From contig OZ023265.1 of the NCBI GenBank assembly GCA_964006375.1, forward strand, positions 161,832,118 through 161,896,117: DNA of 64,000 nucleotides. The letters run 5' to 3'. Positions 19,265 to 30,167 of the stretch are shown piece after piece (positions within the stretch are counted from its first letter, which is position 1; every line of letters starts with the position of its first letter). The translations under genes and the position numbers were made by a program. The stretch is from Tillus elongatus. Its lineage: Eukaryota > Arthropoda > Insecta > Coleoptera > Cleridae. Below the pieces are notes generated by a model. That model was not told the DNA's origin, ran no database searches, and saw only the letters and a list, made by a program, of their open reading frames with translations.

Positions 19265-19573
19265 TAATAAAATTTGGTAGGTACCTTCCTTTTGTAAGTG
19301 GCTTGGATAAGTTCGTTAGCCAGGAAAATCGGACCAGGTTTTCCGGGCAAATTTGTGTTTTCTTTCGGAAAAATTTTTATTTCCGAAAATAAAAAAGCTA
19401 TGGTAATCAAATTTGATTCGTAGGTTTAAGATATAAAAAGTAAACTAATTTACAAAATTTAGATCTATATGTGACAAGAAAAACAGTTATAAGCATTTAA
19501 CAAAAAAATGTTTAGTGTCAGATCATGTCTATGAAAATTCACTACCATAACGCACATGCTGCGTCCAGACTTT
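19085..19573 (-). mobile_element. Family A element copy
   Basis: Reverse orientation: AGGACCCCTAGAACCCATAT, (TA)n at 19172-19260, AAATTTGGTAGGTACCTTCC, GGATAAGTTCGTTAGCCAGG and finally CACTACCATAACGCAC with GCTGCGTCC. Essentially full length apart from the first end. Confidence 0.85.
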
Positions 19574-19628
19574 TTTTAATTCTTCATAGGATCAATCCTG
19601 ATCTATCGCAGGTACTAGGCTTTATACA

Positions 19629-19637
19629 CACACACAC

Positions 19638-19714
<77 letters not shown>
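19629..19714. repeat. (CA)n/(TA)n compound microsatellite
   Basis: ACACACACACACA is followed by about 37 TA units, just before the next family A MITE. Confidence 0.95.
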
Positions 19715-19718
<4 letters not shown>

Positions 19719-19763
19719 CGGCCGTTTATTATGTGGTATTGATAGTTGAAGATCCTAATTAAC

Positions 19764-20074
19764 CGACGCAGCAAGTGCGTTATGGAAGTGAATTTTCATG
19801 ATAATGTTTTTAATAACAAATATGTCTCTCTAATGCAATCAAGCATCAGGCCTCAATATGGTTACCGGTATAACCTATATAGTAGATACAATGTACCATA
19901 TTTAATCAAAATTACTTATTGTTTAAAAATGTACAAAAATTTTCCGAAAATAAACTTACAATGTTTTCGAGAAAACTGGTTTCCTTGCCAACAAACCTTA
20001 GGTTAACAGCAAATTGAGATATTGAAATTTGATGCATTTAATGAAAATTTGCTACCAAAACGCACTTACGGCGT
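19764..20074. mobile_element. Family A MITE with two hairpin ends
   Basis: Left end GACGCAGCAAGTGCGTTATGG; right end ACCAAAACGCACTTACGGCG. Length about 310 bp with an interior similar to 35231-35470 (TAGTAGATACAATGTACCAT). No coding capacity. Confidence 0.8.
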
Positions 20075-20244
20075 CTCAATTTTTTTTCTTACAAACATGC
20101 ATCATATTTCGATAAAAAATGAAAAATGCAATAATAAGGGTATTCGAAAAAACCAATTGTAAGATCACCAACGACTTATGGACCATCCTGTGATTGTCAA
20201 AATATTCTTATAAGATGCAGCTTAAGACACCCTATAATTAACGT

Positions 20245-20626
20245 ATACAATTATATTGAGCTTTACCGTAGAAACGCATCACTCTGTATATATTATGTAA
20301 ACAGATTAAAACTGAAAATAAACCCGGATATGGATTCTAGGCGGCCTAGTTTGCCCTCATTTGAGGAAATCTTTTTAAAATTCCAAAGTCGTGGTCTCAA
20401 AAACGAATTTTTTCTACGAAAATTAACTGAAAATTATAGACCGTTAAACCATAAACTTAACTAATCCTACAGCCAAAGCATCAACTTAACTAAACCTACA
20501 GCCAAAGCATCAGAGAAAGGGTCTATTTGAAATGAATTTTCTGTAAATATTTTAGTAACATGACAGGCAATGACGGTTGAAGCTGGAACATAAGGGTTTG
20601 CAGACGCTCTTCTTGCGACATTTTCT
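20245..20626 (+). mobile_element. Long-form family A element, left part
   Basis: Parallel to 61625-62345: TTATATTGAGCTTTACCGTA, CCCGGATATGGATTCTAGG, GACCGTTAAACCATAAAC, CAGCCAAAGCATCAGAGAAA. It is interrupted at 20627 by a LINE and resumes at 21590. Confidence 0.8.
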
Positions 20627-21589
20627 TTGTTTCTTCTCCACATCAATGACCTCCTCTCAAGCACATCCAACCCAGTTCACAGTTACGCGGACGACATCAT
20701 CCTCCACTCAAATATACAATATTCTAAGCCTGTCTCTTTAGCCCAATTAGATGAGGATCGCAGACTCATGGAGGGTTCTGTCTCCGTGGATTTCCAAAAA
20801 ATATTAGTCTGGGGAAATAGAAATCTTGTACAATTCAACCCCACCAAATCTCAGTCTTGCTTTCTTTCTCATAAGAGATACACCAGCCCTAGACAAACCC
20901 TCACAATGGACAACCAAGTTATTCAAAGTAATGAGTCCTTTTCACTTGTTGGCATTTCTGTGGATCGAAATCTAAATTGGCACCAACATGTCACATCAAT
21001 TGTTGAAGCGGCTGCTAAGAAATTAGGTTTCCTCTTCCGGGTTCGCAAATACTTTTCACCAGCTAATCTCTATACCTTATATACTTCACAAATAAGACCA
21101 AACCTCGAATACTGCTCCCACATCTGGGGTGCCGCTTCTACACTCGCTATCCTGGACTCCATTCAGAAGAGAGCTATACGTCTCATGGGTGACCCTACCC
21201 TCACCCAAAGGCTGCCATCCTTTGCCCACCGACGTGCCGTTGGTGACCTCTCTCTCTTTTATAGATATCTGCACGGGCACTGCTCAAAGGAGCTTTCTTC
21301 CATAGTTCCTCCACCTGCTGCCACCAACAGATCTACCAGGGGAACAGAGCGAATGCACCCTTTTACTGTCCAGGTTACCAGACATAAAACATCTTGTTAT
21401 GCCCGCTCTTTTGTCCCGAGGACTTCCAAGTTGTGGAATGCCTCCGGCAAATGTTTTTTTTTCTTCTCCTCCGAACCTCCAAACCTTTACGTCCAGAATT
21501 AACAAGTTGCCTCTTTCCCCTTGTCGATACCCACGGTACGATAGTATTTAGGCTGTAAGCCCTCGTGGTGTGTTGTTGAAATTAAAAAA
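20627..21589 (+). pseudogene. Jockey-like LINE (family J), 5'-truncated copy
   Basis: An open frame runs 20627-21502. It starts inside the reverse transcriptase at LLHINDLLSSTSNPVHSYAD, keeps the catalytic YADD-type motif (SYADDIILHS), the LVGISVDRNLNWHQHVTSI block and the C-terminal IRPNLEYCSHIWGAA. The frame shifts near the end (NASGKCFFF instead of NSLPAHVF). The tail is GTGTGTTGTTGAAATTAAA. It lies inside a long-form family A element, whose uninterrupted counterpart is at 62000-62050. Confidence 0.85.
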
Positions 21590-21735
21590 TCCGTATTTGT
21601 TTCAGGTTCGTTGTCTAAATGTTGCGAATTTTGCGTTTCAAGTCGCGACTTTGACGTTTTGCGGAAAAAAAATTATATCCCCGGAAATAACAAAGCTATG
21701 GTAACCAAATTTGGTACCCAGCTTTATACAGAATG
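21590..21735 (+). mobile_element. Long-form family A element, part after the LINE
   Basis: Continues CCGTATTTGTTTCAGGTTC, as at 62029, and ends with GGTAACCAAATTTGGTACCC. Confidence 0.75.
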
Positions 21736-21814
21736 GTTCAAAAAGATGATAGCACTTAAATGGGATTGAGGGTGGCGATGTTACCACTTAAATGAGATTG
21801 ACTTTTATTTTAAT

Positions 21815-22085
21815 ATGAACACTTATACTATGTACACAACTCCAAATACAGTTTTCAGACTGACGATCGTTAAGCAAACAAAGTTAGCGTCATCAGAGGG
21901 ATGAATAAAAAAATCAGTTTTTAGACCTGACGATGAATGAAGGGATGAATAATTTTTATTCATCCGTCTAATGACGCTAACTTTGTTAGCGAAACGATCG
22001 TCAGGTCTACACACTGTTTTGTGATGAATTGGGTTCTCCAAATTGTTAGTGCTCATCACAGGTTCGAAACTACACTCATTTCACA
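21815..22085. mobile_element. Inverted pair of Penelope pseudo-LTRs with two hammerhead-like motifs
   Basis: Two copies face each other. The minus-strand motif at 21859-21905 has CTGATGA but CTTAA in place of GAAA. The plus-strand motif at 21961-22008 has CTAATGA, stem II CGCTAACTTTGTTAGCG and AAACGATCGTCAGGTC. The right flank carries TGTGATGAATTGGGTTCTCC and GTGCTCATCACAGGTTCG. One core base is altered in the right copy and more in the left. Confidence 0.7.
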
Positions 22086-22325
22086 CATAATCATGTGCTG
22101 CGTCTCCCTTGTTAATAAAAGGACGTTTATGTAATAAATTATATATAATTTCATTTTCTTCACTATCTGGGTTTTGTTGTACTAAACTTTTTGCTGTGAT
22201 GCGTTTCTTCTCTGTGCGATGAAACGTTAACTGTTTCTTGATTCTCTTATTGGAAGGTTCAGTGCTCGATTTAGAAATCAAAGGTGCAGCTTTCTGACAT
22301 ATATCAATTATACTACGTTCCTTTC
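22083..22325 (-). other. Unrecognised open frame
   Basis: About 80 codons, lysine- and glutamine-rich (ISKSSTEPSNKRIKKQLTF). No domain recognised. It may be a remnant of a mobile element or an exon; adjacency to a pseudo-LTR favours the former. Confidence 0.2.
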
Positions 22326-23056
22326 GTTAAATAGTTTCGCACCTGACACAAAATAGTACCATCAGTGATTATACTGCATTTGACTGATATTTCGTTCCTT
22401 TTTTCATCCTACTGTAGGTAATCTCATTGCAATATAGAAACTAGATTTATTAGTGGTCGGAGACCGGAACCACGAGCTTTCTAACTTTGTTTTTGTTTGG
22501 TTCCAAGCTCAAAATTAACGGGGTGAACCAAGAGAGACACCACTCAGATAATAAGTGAACTACCGTACCTTGAGCAGCATTTAGCCTCTCCTTTTCTGAG
22601 CGTTGGCCTGGTGGCCTTGGTGATGATTTGGAAATTGTTTTGTGTTCTCTGTTCTCAGTTTCTTGTCATTTGTCATTTAGAGATATGTCACCACGCTGTC
22701 ACAATTGTCAACTGCGCAAATGTCAACAATATATGAAATAAAAATGTGCCAAATAAAAATATGAGAACAATAATAAAACTGTATACGGTATATAAACAAG
22801 ATATTTATCTTTTATGATAAAACTGATATTTAAATATTAGGCGATACTATTTTTGAATGGATATGTGTTATTAGTATTCATTGGTTTCCTCAACTAAGAA
22901 CATATCACACAATTCTGTAATGGATGTTAACTTATTTAATTTATTTCTTATCGTAGCAAAGTAAGAATAGTTATTATGAAATATAACAAAAACAACTTAA
23001 TTAATTATGAATTATGTAACTGTAGTTTACTTTATGATAATAATTTGTTTTCAGAA

Positions 23057-24451
23057 ATGGGAAAAGTCCATGGAGCCAAGAGAGTGTGTGCTTTTTGCAT
23101 GCTAACTGCATTTATTCCCTGTCTTCTGATCACAGTGCCCCTGTATCTTAAATATGTAATTTTCGCAGATGTTACATATGAAGTAGCTGAGTCAGACGTT
23201 GTCGCCATGAAAGCTGGTCTCTCTTCAATTTTCTGTGAATCACATTCTTTGCACATGAACAGTTCGTTTAATGCTTTCCAGCTGAGTGGCCAACCACAAC
23301 CCAGCAAGAAATTGAAACACATACGACTGAAAAAATCCATGAGTCTACCAGACGACACGCTGGAATACTGGGGCTTCTATCTTTCATCCGGAGCAATAGT
23401 CAAGCTCAAAGTATGTTCGCGGTACAACGGTTCGAGAATATTGGTAGTCCGAGGGGAGAAAAACTTAAGGACTTGCAAAGTGTTAGAAACAACCTCTGTC
23501 AAATATGGTGCCAAATTGGATCATGACCATAATCAAGTTAAGGTCACATTCGAGAACCCTGCTGAAGTGATCGGTGTGGTTGATAACCAAGTTGTTGATA
23601 AGAATACCGCAGCAGAAGATTTAAGTGATGATAAATTAGAGTTATTTCAAAAGAAAAAACAAGCCAAAGCGAAAAATTCCGGTAAAACTAACAGTCAAAT
23701 AAATATCTTGCAGCCTCTATCACTTACTGTAAATAAAACAGACTTTGAATATTTGAATATAAGCAGAAGTGAGGAAATTTCTAAACATCACAAGCGACAT
23801 GTCAAAAGAAGGTTACTGCTCAAGCACCACAAATTAGATGTGCTTAGAAAAGTCCTAAATGATGATTATGAACCTCGTGTAATGAAGCGTCCACCACGCG
23901 ATATATCACCTTTAGATGCACATATTGAGCATGGGGGTACTAATGCTCGAAATAACACATACATCTCAGAAGAAAGTGATATTTCCAGTTTTGAAAATGA
24001 TTTGTTGACCTGCTATGATGGTCAGATTCTGCTTGCGCAAGGTTTCCCATCTAACCCATTGTGTAAAGATGTGCATTACTTGGAAGAAAACAGTAACCAC
24101 ATGCAGACACTTCATGAAGTTGTCTCCGATGGTTATTATTATTATATTTTTTATTCTGATAATGACTTTATTAGGAATGATATTCACACAATCTTCGACA
24201 TTTACAAGCCAACCTATCGTTTTGCTAATATGTCCAAAGGTAATGATTGTATTAATCAGACAGAGTGTGTTTTTCCCATTTCTTTTTTTAAAGATGAAAC
24301 GGTGATTGTGGAAGTACCCACAAGAGACGGTATTGAGCATGAGGCTGATGATATAACCCTTCTAGTCAGTAGGTGTCATCCGAGGATGACTGTTTATATG
24401 ATTTTTCCCATTTTGGCCCTATTTTTTGTTTTGGGGTGTTCATTTTTATAA
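23057..24451 (+). CDS. Two-pass membrane protein, APD1-4-like (single coding exon)
   Basis: A 464-residue protein. The start chosen is ATG 23057, 3 bp after an acceptor-like TTGTTTTCAG; the open frame reaches back to 22976 but that part looks intronic. One hydrophobic segment lies at about residues 10-33 and another at the very C-terminus (about 444-464). Between them is a large, probably extracytoplasmic region with the signature LEYWGFYLSSGAIVKLKVC and RILVVRGEKNL, which I recognise as like the APD1-4 N-terminal and middle domains (formerly DUF4792/DUF4793). Plant APD proteins carry a C-terminal RING finger; none is present here, so ubiquitin-ligase activity should not be assumed. A middle stretch (about 225-310) is charged, low in complexity and likely disordered. 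A poly(A) signal follows at 24571. Function unknown. Confidence 0.75.
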   Translation: MGKVHGAKRVCAFCMLTAFIPCLLITVPLYLKYVIFADVTYEVAESDVVAMKAGLSSIFCESHSLHMNSSFNAFQLSGQPQPSKKLKHIRLKKSMSLPDDTLEYWGFYLSSGAIVKLKVCSRYNGSRILVVRGEKNLRTCKVLETTSVKYGAKLDHDHNQVKVTFENPAEVIGVVDNQVVDKNTAAEDLSDDKLELFQKKKQAKAKNSGKTNSQINILQPLSLTVNKTDFEYLNISRSEEISKHHKRHVKRRLLLKHHKLDVLRKVLNDDYEPRVMKRPPRDISPLDAHIEHGGTNARNNTYISEESDISSFENDLLTCYDGQILLAQGFPSNPLCKDVHYLEENSNHMQTLHEVVSDGYYYYIFYSDNDFIRNDIHTIFDIYKPTYRFANMSKGNDCINQTECVFPISFFKDETVIVEVPTRDGIEHEADDITLLVSRCHPRMTVYMIFPILALFFVLGCSFL

Positions 24452-24570
24452 ATCTTATTTTGTTGTTGATGAATAGAGTTTTTATCGATATGTTGAAAAT
24501 TGAGCATCTAAGAAAAAGAAAATAGCTAAGGCTATATCTTTTCATAATGTGTAGTTAAGTTTTTCAAAAG

Positions 24571-24576
24571 AATAAA
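24571..24576 (+). terminator. Poly(A) signal of the APD1-4-like gene
   Basis: AATAAA 120 bp after the stop codon, the first one downstream. Confidence 0.5.
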
Positions 24577-25497
24577 TGTTAGAAAAATTTAAATATGGGT
24601 GTCCGAAAAATGTTAGCACAATGCCCTTATTGTTGCTCTATAAAATGTATAGGATGATTTGGAATAATTAAGTAGGCTTATATTTAAAAACTTGTCTAAC
24701 AAGTTGCTCCAAACATGTTTTCTTATTTGTTCTAAATAACATGAAAATTATTTAATTTTTAATTAAAACAATCAGATTTCAATGAATTGTTAAGCTGGGA
24801 TACATTTACTTATAAACTCAAGACTATAATAATAGTGTCTATTATCCGAACCTCCCATCGGAGATCTTGGTCAGTGTAAAGGCCAAGAAATTTTGCAAAG
24901 GGTGAAAATTGAATGGCATAACTTCCGACTTTTAAGACATCTGCTAAGAGATCAGCTTTCGTATTAAATTGACTACACACTGTCTTTTCATAATTAATTA
25001 TCAAGCCATTCACACAACACCAATCAGCAAATTCAGTACATATTGTATTAAGTCTAGCAGCTAATTCCTCACTTGTGTCAGCTAAAATAGCCACAGATGC
25101 GTGTTATCAGCATATAAAATAGTGCAACCATAGCTATGTTTAGGCAAGTGATTAATAAAAATTAGAAACATCAGTGGGCCCAAAACTAATCCCTGAGAAA
25201 CACCCAAATTAATATCATGCATATCTGAAGCAATCTTGTTCACCTCCGCATATATTTTTATATTATACATGTACGATGTAAGCCAGTCCAGAATATTCCC
25301 ACTCAATCCTGCAGCAAAAAACATACACCTGCCTTATTCAGATCAAGAGTATCAAACGCCCTTGACAGATCAAAGAAAAGAACCACTCCATACATGTTCT
25401 TATCGACTTCTGCACTAATCTATTTTAGAAATTCAAATGCAGCACTTTCTGTTGACCTACCTGAACCCATGTTGGCTATCCGCAAAAATGTCATACT

Positions 25498-25745
25498 TGT
25501 TGAATGAGTGAAGGTTGGAACCTGCGATGAGCACTGATAAGTACAATTTGGAGAACCCAATTCATCACAATACAGTTTTCTGACCTGACGATGGTTTCGC
25601 TAACAAAGTTAGTGTCATTAAGGGGATGAGTAAACTGTTTACTCATCCCCTTGACGACACTAACTTTGTTAGCGAAACCATCATTGTGTCAGAAAACTGT
25701 ATTGTGATAAATTGGGTTCACCAAATTGTACTTATCATACTTATT
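25498..25745. mobile_element. Palindromic Penelope pseudo-LTR pair with two hammerhead-like motifs
   Basis: Two near-identical arms of about 105 bp (25525-25633 and 25634-25740) meet at GTAAACTGTTTAC. Each has TTGGAGAACCCAATTCATCA or its inverse, plus a hammerhead-like segment: minus 25581-25630 with stem II CACTAACTTTGTTAGCG and AAACCATCGTCAGG; plus 25641-25693 with TTGACGA in place of CTGATGA. It interrupts the CR1-like LINE. Confidence 0.75.
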
Positions 25746-26433
25746 GATAACCCCAAAATATGATTATACATCACTCTTTTAATTACTTTTGTAATTATAG
25801 TGATGGTTCTATAATTTTCACATAGAAATGGGTCACCATCTTTAAACAGCAAATTTACGTTGCCTACCTTTACAGCCTCTGGACATTGGCCCTGCATAAA
25901 GGATAAATTTATTATATAGGCCAATGGCTCAGATATCTGTTCAGCAACACCTTTGACAATCTTAGTAGATATACAGTCCACCCCGACCGAACCAGTACAC
26001 TTTAACCCTGATGTAGTATTTATTTCAGTGGCATTTACTGGAAGATAGTGAAATGAGTTGAAAAGCAGGTCAGGAGCAGAATGAGCAAAATTACCGCTAT
26101 CGATGGTACTGTGATAATTTAAAGATCTCTTTTCAAGCACCTGTTTTGAATAAAAGGAAGCCTATTCATTACCAGTCACTAAGATCTTTATCAAGTTCAT
26201 TATTAATTTTAAGTTGTATTTCGCACAGTTTTCCCCCTTTCTCGTTTTGTGCCTAACCAACTGCCATATTTTGTTTGCGTACGTTGAAAAACCCTCATTT
26301 TTAATAAGGTTGTCGAAGTGTAGTTTTTTGCTGAATTTAATGATGCTTTTATAATCTTTCCTCAGTTTTTTATACTCAGTTTTAATTGTTAAACTCCTAA
26401 TTCTTGTAAAAAGTCAACATAGGTTTTTCAGTT

Positions 26434-29030
26434 TTCTACATCATCATCAACATCAATCAGCCCTCTGCGTCCACTGCTGGACATAGGTCTCCCCTAGTTG
26501 AGTCCATTCTTTTCTGTCTTGAGCGCTATGAATCCAGTTTTTTGTAATTTTTGTAATGTCTGTCCAGCGAGTTGGTGGTCTTCCTCTGTTTCTTTTTTTT
26601 TGGATCTGGGTCTCCATTCAAGTAATCGTTTGGTCCACCTGTCATCTTGCATGCGAGCCACATGTCCCGCCCACTTCCACTTGAGTTTTGCCACATGTAC
26701 GACCACATCAGTAACTCCTGTTCTTCTGCATAATTCTTCATTTCTAATGTGGTCACGTAACGAAACGCCAAGCATCGACCTCTCCATTCTGCGCTGTGTT
26801 ACTTTGAGTTTCTTAGCAGAAGCGTTGATAAGGGTTAGTGTTTCGGCGCCGTAGGTCATCACCGGTAGAACACATTGGTTGAAAACTTTTCTTTTCAAGC
26901 ATATTGGAAGGTCGCCTCTGAAAACATCTCTAAGTTTGCCGTAAGCTGTCCAGGAGAGTATAACTCTTCTGTTTACCTCGCATGTTTGGTTGGTTTTGGA
27001 TATGCTTATCTCGTGTCCCAAATATGTGTATTTGTCTACCCATTCCACCTCAGAGTTTTCGATAATTAGGTTGTTACTAGGGACGAGGTTTGTCATAAAT
27101 TTTGTTTTTCCGATGTTCATTTTTAGACCTGCTGTTGCACAGACCTCCTGAATTTCCTGTAGCATCACTCTAATATCTTCCAAGTTGTCAGCTAGTAAGA
27201 CAATGTCGTCTGCAAACCGTAAGTTTGACAGACTTTGGCCGTCTATTCTTAGACCTTTTTGGTCCCAATCTAGCTTTTTGAACACAAACTCCAGGACGGT
27301 GATAAACAGTTTTGGAGACATCGTATCTCCCTGGCGTACTCCTCTCCCAATTTTTATAGGATTCGTGTTTTCATATAGTTTTACCACAAGAGTAGCATTT
27401 TTATATATATTGTAGATTAGTTTGGCGATAGTCAACACAGCATGCTTCCAGGGACTGCAACACTGTGTCCAGCTCCACAGTGTCGAAAGCCCTATGGAAG
27501 TCCACAAAAGCAAGGACAAGTGGTCTGCCATATTCGATGGTCTTTTCAATCACTGTTTTAACGCTTTGAAGATGATCATTGGTTCCAAACCCACTCCGAA
27601 AACTGGCCTGTTCTACTGGCTGGATAAAGTCTAACTTCTTTTCAAGTCGTGTGGTAATTATTCTAGTAAATAATTTGTAGAGGTGGCTAAGTAGACTTAT
27701 CGGCCTGTAATTTTCTAGGTTCGAGATGTCTCCTTTCTTGTGGATCAGTATTACTATGGTGTTGTGCCCACTTTTCTGGTATCGTACTATTGAAGAGACA
27801 AAGGTTGAAAAGAGATTTGATTTTTTGCAGCAAGCAAGGACCACCAATCTTTATCGCATCGGAAACCAAGCAGTCTTCTCCGGGCAATTTTTGAGTTTTC
27901 ATCTTTTTTAGGGCAAGTTTAATCTCATCTAGTGATATTTCCATCAGTACTTTCGAGCCTTGGTTAACCACGCCTTTTTACGGGTTATTATGTCAGATTC
28001 TGGATGTAGATTTATATCACTTTGGCTTTTATATAGCATTCCATAAAACTCTTCCACTATATTTAGAATATCTTTCCTGATCGTCGATGTGTGCCCTTGT
28101 GCATTTTTAAGTTTTATTATTTGTCTCTTTCCATTGTCAAGCTTTCTACGTAGAACTTTCATACCTTTGTTGTTCTCTATGATATCTTTGATTTGGTTGT
28201 GTCTAAAAGTTCTTACGTCGCGTCGGATGCCTTTTGAAATTTGTTTATTTATTTGTCTTAATTCTCCTTCAGATGTATAGTTTTTGGACTCATATCCCTT
28301 CTTTTTTCTATGAGCAGTTTGGTCTCCTTGCTTAGTTTTTCCTCCCTTTGATTTGTTGAGCAATGTCGACTTTGGGCCTCAGTTATTGTGGTTGTGATGA
28401 TATTATTCAGTTTGTTGATGTCGTTACCAATGGCGTGTTCTATTTCAGCCTTAGCTAACTTAGTGGTGATCCATTGTTCAAAGCTATTTACATCTGCTGG
28501 ATTTATTAGTAAATTGAATTTATTGCTCTTTTGGATTATTTTTTGTCTTTCTTTGCCAGTGTCAATAGCTACTTTTGCTCGAACAAGCCTGTGGTCGCTC
28601 CCAGTAGCAAACCTATTTAGAACAGTTACGACTTTTATTATGTGTTTTTTATCTGTGATGATAAATTATATTTCGTTTCTTGTTTTACCATCGGGGCTTT
28701 TCCACTTCCATCTTCTATTTGGTTTTTTGTAGAAACAGCTGTTCATTTGAAACAGATTGTTTTGTAGTAGAAAGCTGAGCAGCGTTTCTCCCCGATCATT
28801 TCTACCTACCGAGCCAAAGTCTCCAAGTGCTTCCTCACTTTGATTTATTTTTCTGCCTATTTTGGCATTGAAATCACCACATATTAGAGTAAAGTGCTCT
28901 GGGTGTTCGTTTAGAGCAGTGTTATTGTCCTCATAGAACAGGTCTATCTCCTCATCGTCATGATCCGTTGTAGGTGCGTATACTTGTATGAGCTTAATAT
29001 TGTATCTGATATTGAGTTTTAGAATCAGTT
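26434..29030 (-). pseudogene. RTE-clade LINE inserted in the CR1-like LINE
   Basis: The minus strand encodes the endonuclease (LIQVYAPTTDHDDEE, LICGDFNAKIG, GETLLSFLLQNNLFQMNS), then the reverse transcriptase in pieces (27847-27401: ILIHKKGDISNLENYRPISL; LAFVDFHRAFDTVE; 27549-26494: RQGDTMSPKLF, LRFADDIVLLA, WAGHVARMQDDRW). The catalytic FADD is intact. The 3' end is the typical RTE/BovB-like tail (minus: GGAGACCTATGTCCAGCAGT ... GATGATGATG). Frameshifts near 27400, 27700, 27950 and 28680 disable it. It is truncated at the 5' end. Confidence 0.85.
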
Positions 29031-29761
29031 TTCTACCCATGTCAATAATTTCCTTAGTTATCCATGGACTAGACTTGAGATTGTTTTTTTTTTTTTTTTT
29101 ACTGCAGCTTTTATATATCTCCGGACATATCTTGTCTACGCAATGTGTTAATTTAGGCAAAAATTCAACATAAGCTACATTTACATTTTTAGTCGTATAA
29201 ACTACGCCTAAACCATAAGTGTCAAGATAATCAGCCAGTTGCTGAAGTTTAAAATCAGATGTGTCCCTATACATAGATGGTTTATCTGAATACAATTTAG
29301 GTTCTTTCACTGGTACATTTAGGTCAAAACAAATGCCAAGGTGATTACCCGAACCGAAATCCCTAACGGAGCTTGATATCAAACCTTTAGATAAATTTGT
29401 AATAAAATAGTATAACTTAGAGATACTTTCAACATCTTGTTTAACGATAAAAAAATGATTAAACTCATCAATGTAAAAAAAAAATGTCTAAAAAGATATG
29501 AACACAGACAGCTGTAAACAAAAATCAGGAAAACGTTATCAAAAGGACCCACCGAACAGTCGTATAGATAAAACAAGGACTCTCAAATAAAATCGGTATT
29601 TACAATGCATGGTAAAAATAAGACAACGCAAATATAATGTACAGAGACAATAACAACAGCCAGTCAAGTGTGTCAGCAAAACCTCCAATAGCATTGTCTC
29701 AGAAACCACAAGAAAGAAAAACAAATCAAACAGGTTTAACGGACTAGAACCAAAGCATATC

Positions 29762-29832
29762 AACCAAGGGTTGCGGTGCTATCGGGGCGGCAAGGCCGCG
29801 GACGAGCCCTGAGGGAACAAAAAAAAACGCAT
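29762..29832 (+). mobile_element. 3' tail fragment of I-type LINE
   Basis: AACCAAGGGTTGCGGTGCTA, TCGGGGCGGCAAGGCCGCGG, ACGAGCCCTGAGGG then an A-run. It matches the ends at 59300-59360 and 60375-60440 (minus). Confidence 0.7.
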
Positions 29833-30167
29833 ATCAAAACTGACAATATCATTCGCTTCTTTTTATTGTCGTAAGCCATACCCTCAATTGGTTTTTAAAA
29901 CGTTTTAACAAAACACATTCTCTCAGTTTCTGAGGGATTAAGTTATACAAGTTTTGATAGGACCAATCCTTTCCAACACCTATCTTTCCTCACCTGATTT
30001 ATATGTCTGGTCTCATATCCATCGTAAAGCTCAACTCCTCAGCGTATTTATAATGCTCCACTAATGGCGCCGGAAAGTGCAGTTTTCTATAGTCTAGAAC
30101 CACAGATTCCATAAAGAGATCACTTCAATAGGTTAAAGATTTTCGGTATATTATCTTAAGTACCCAC

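Larger units (their letters stand above)
24800..29440 (-). pseudogene. CR1-like LINE remnant, split by later insertions
   Basis: On the minus strand three parts follow in order. First, the endonuclease end and linker (29382-29040: GSGNHLGICFDLN, then SSPWITKEIIDMGRKL). After the RTE insertion, more linker (about 26420-26150) and the front of the reverse transcriptase (26140-25718: INLSFMQGQCPEAVKVGNV, LLFKDGD, ENYRTITII). After the pseudo-LTR at 25498-25745 comes the rest (LGVSQGLVLGPLMFLIFINH, LYADNTHLW, KFLGLYTDQDLRW). Catalytic YADD has become YADN, and many stops and frameshifts are present. Long dead. Confidence 0.75.
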
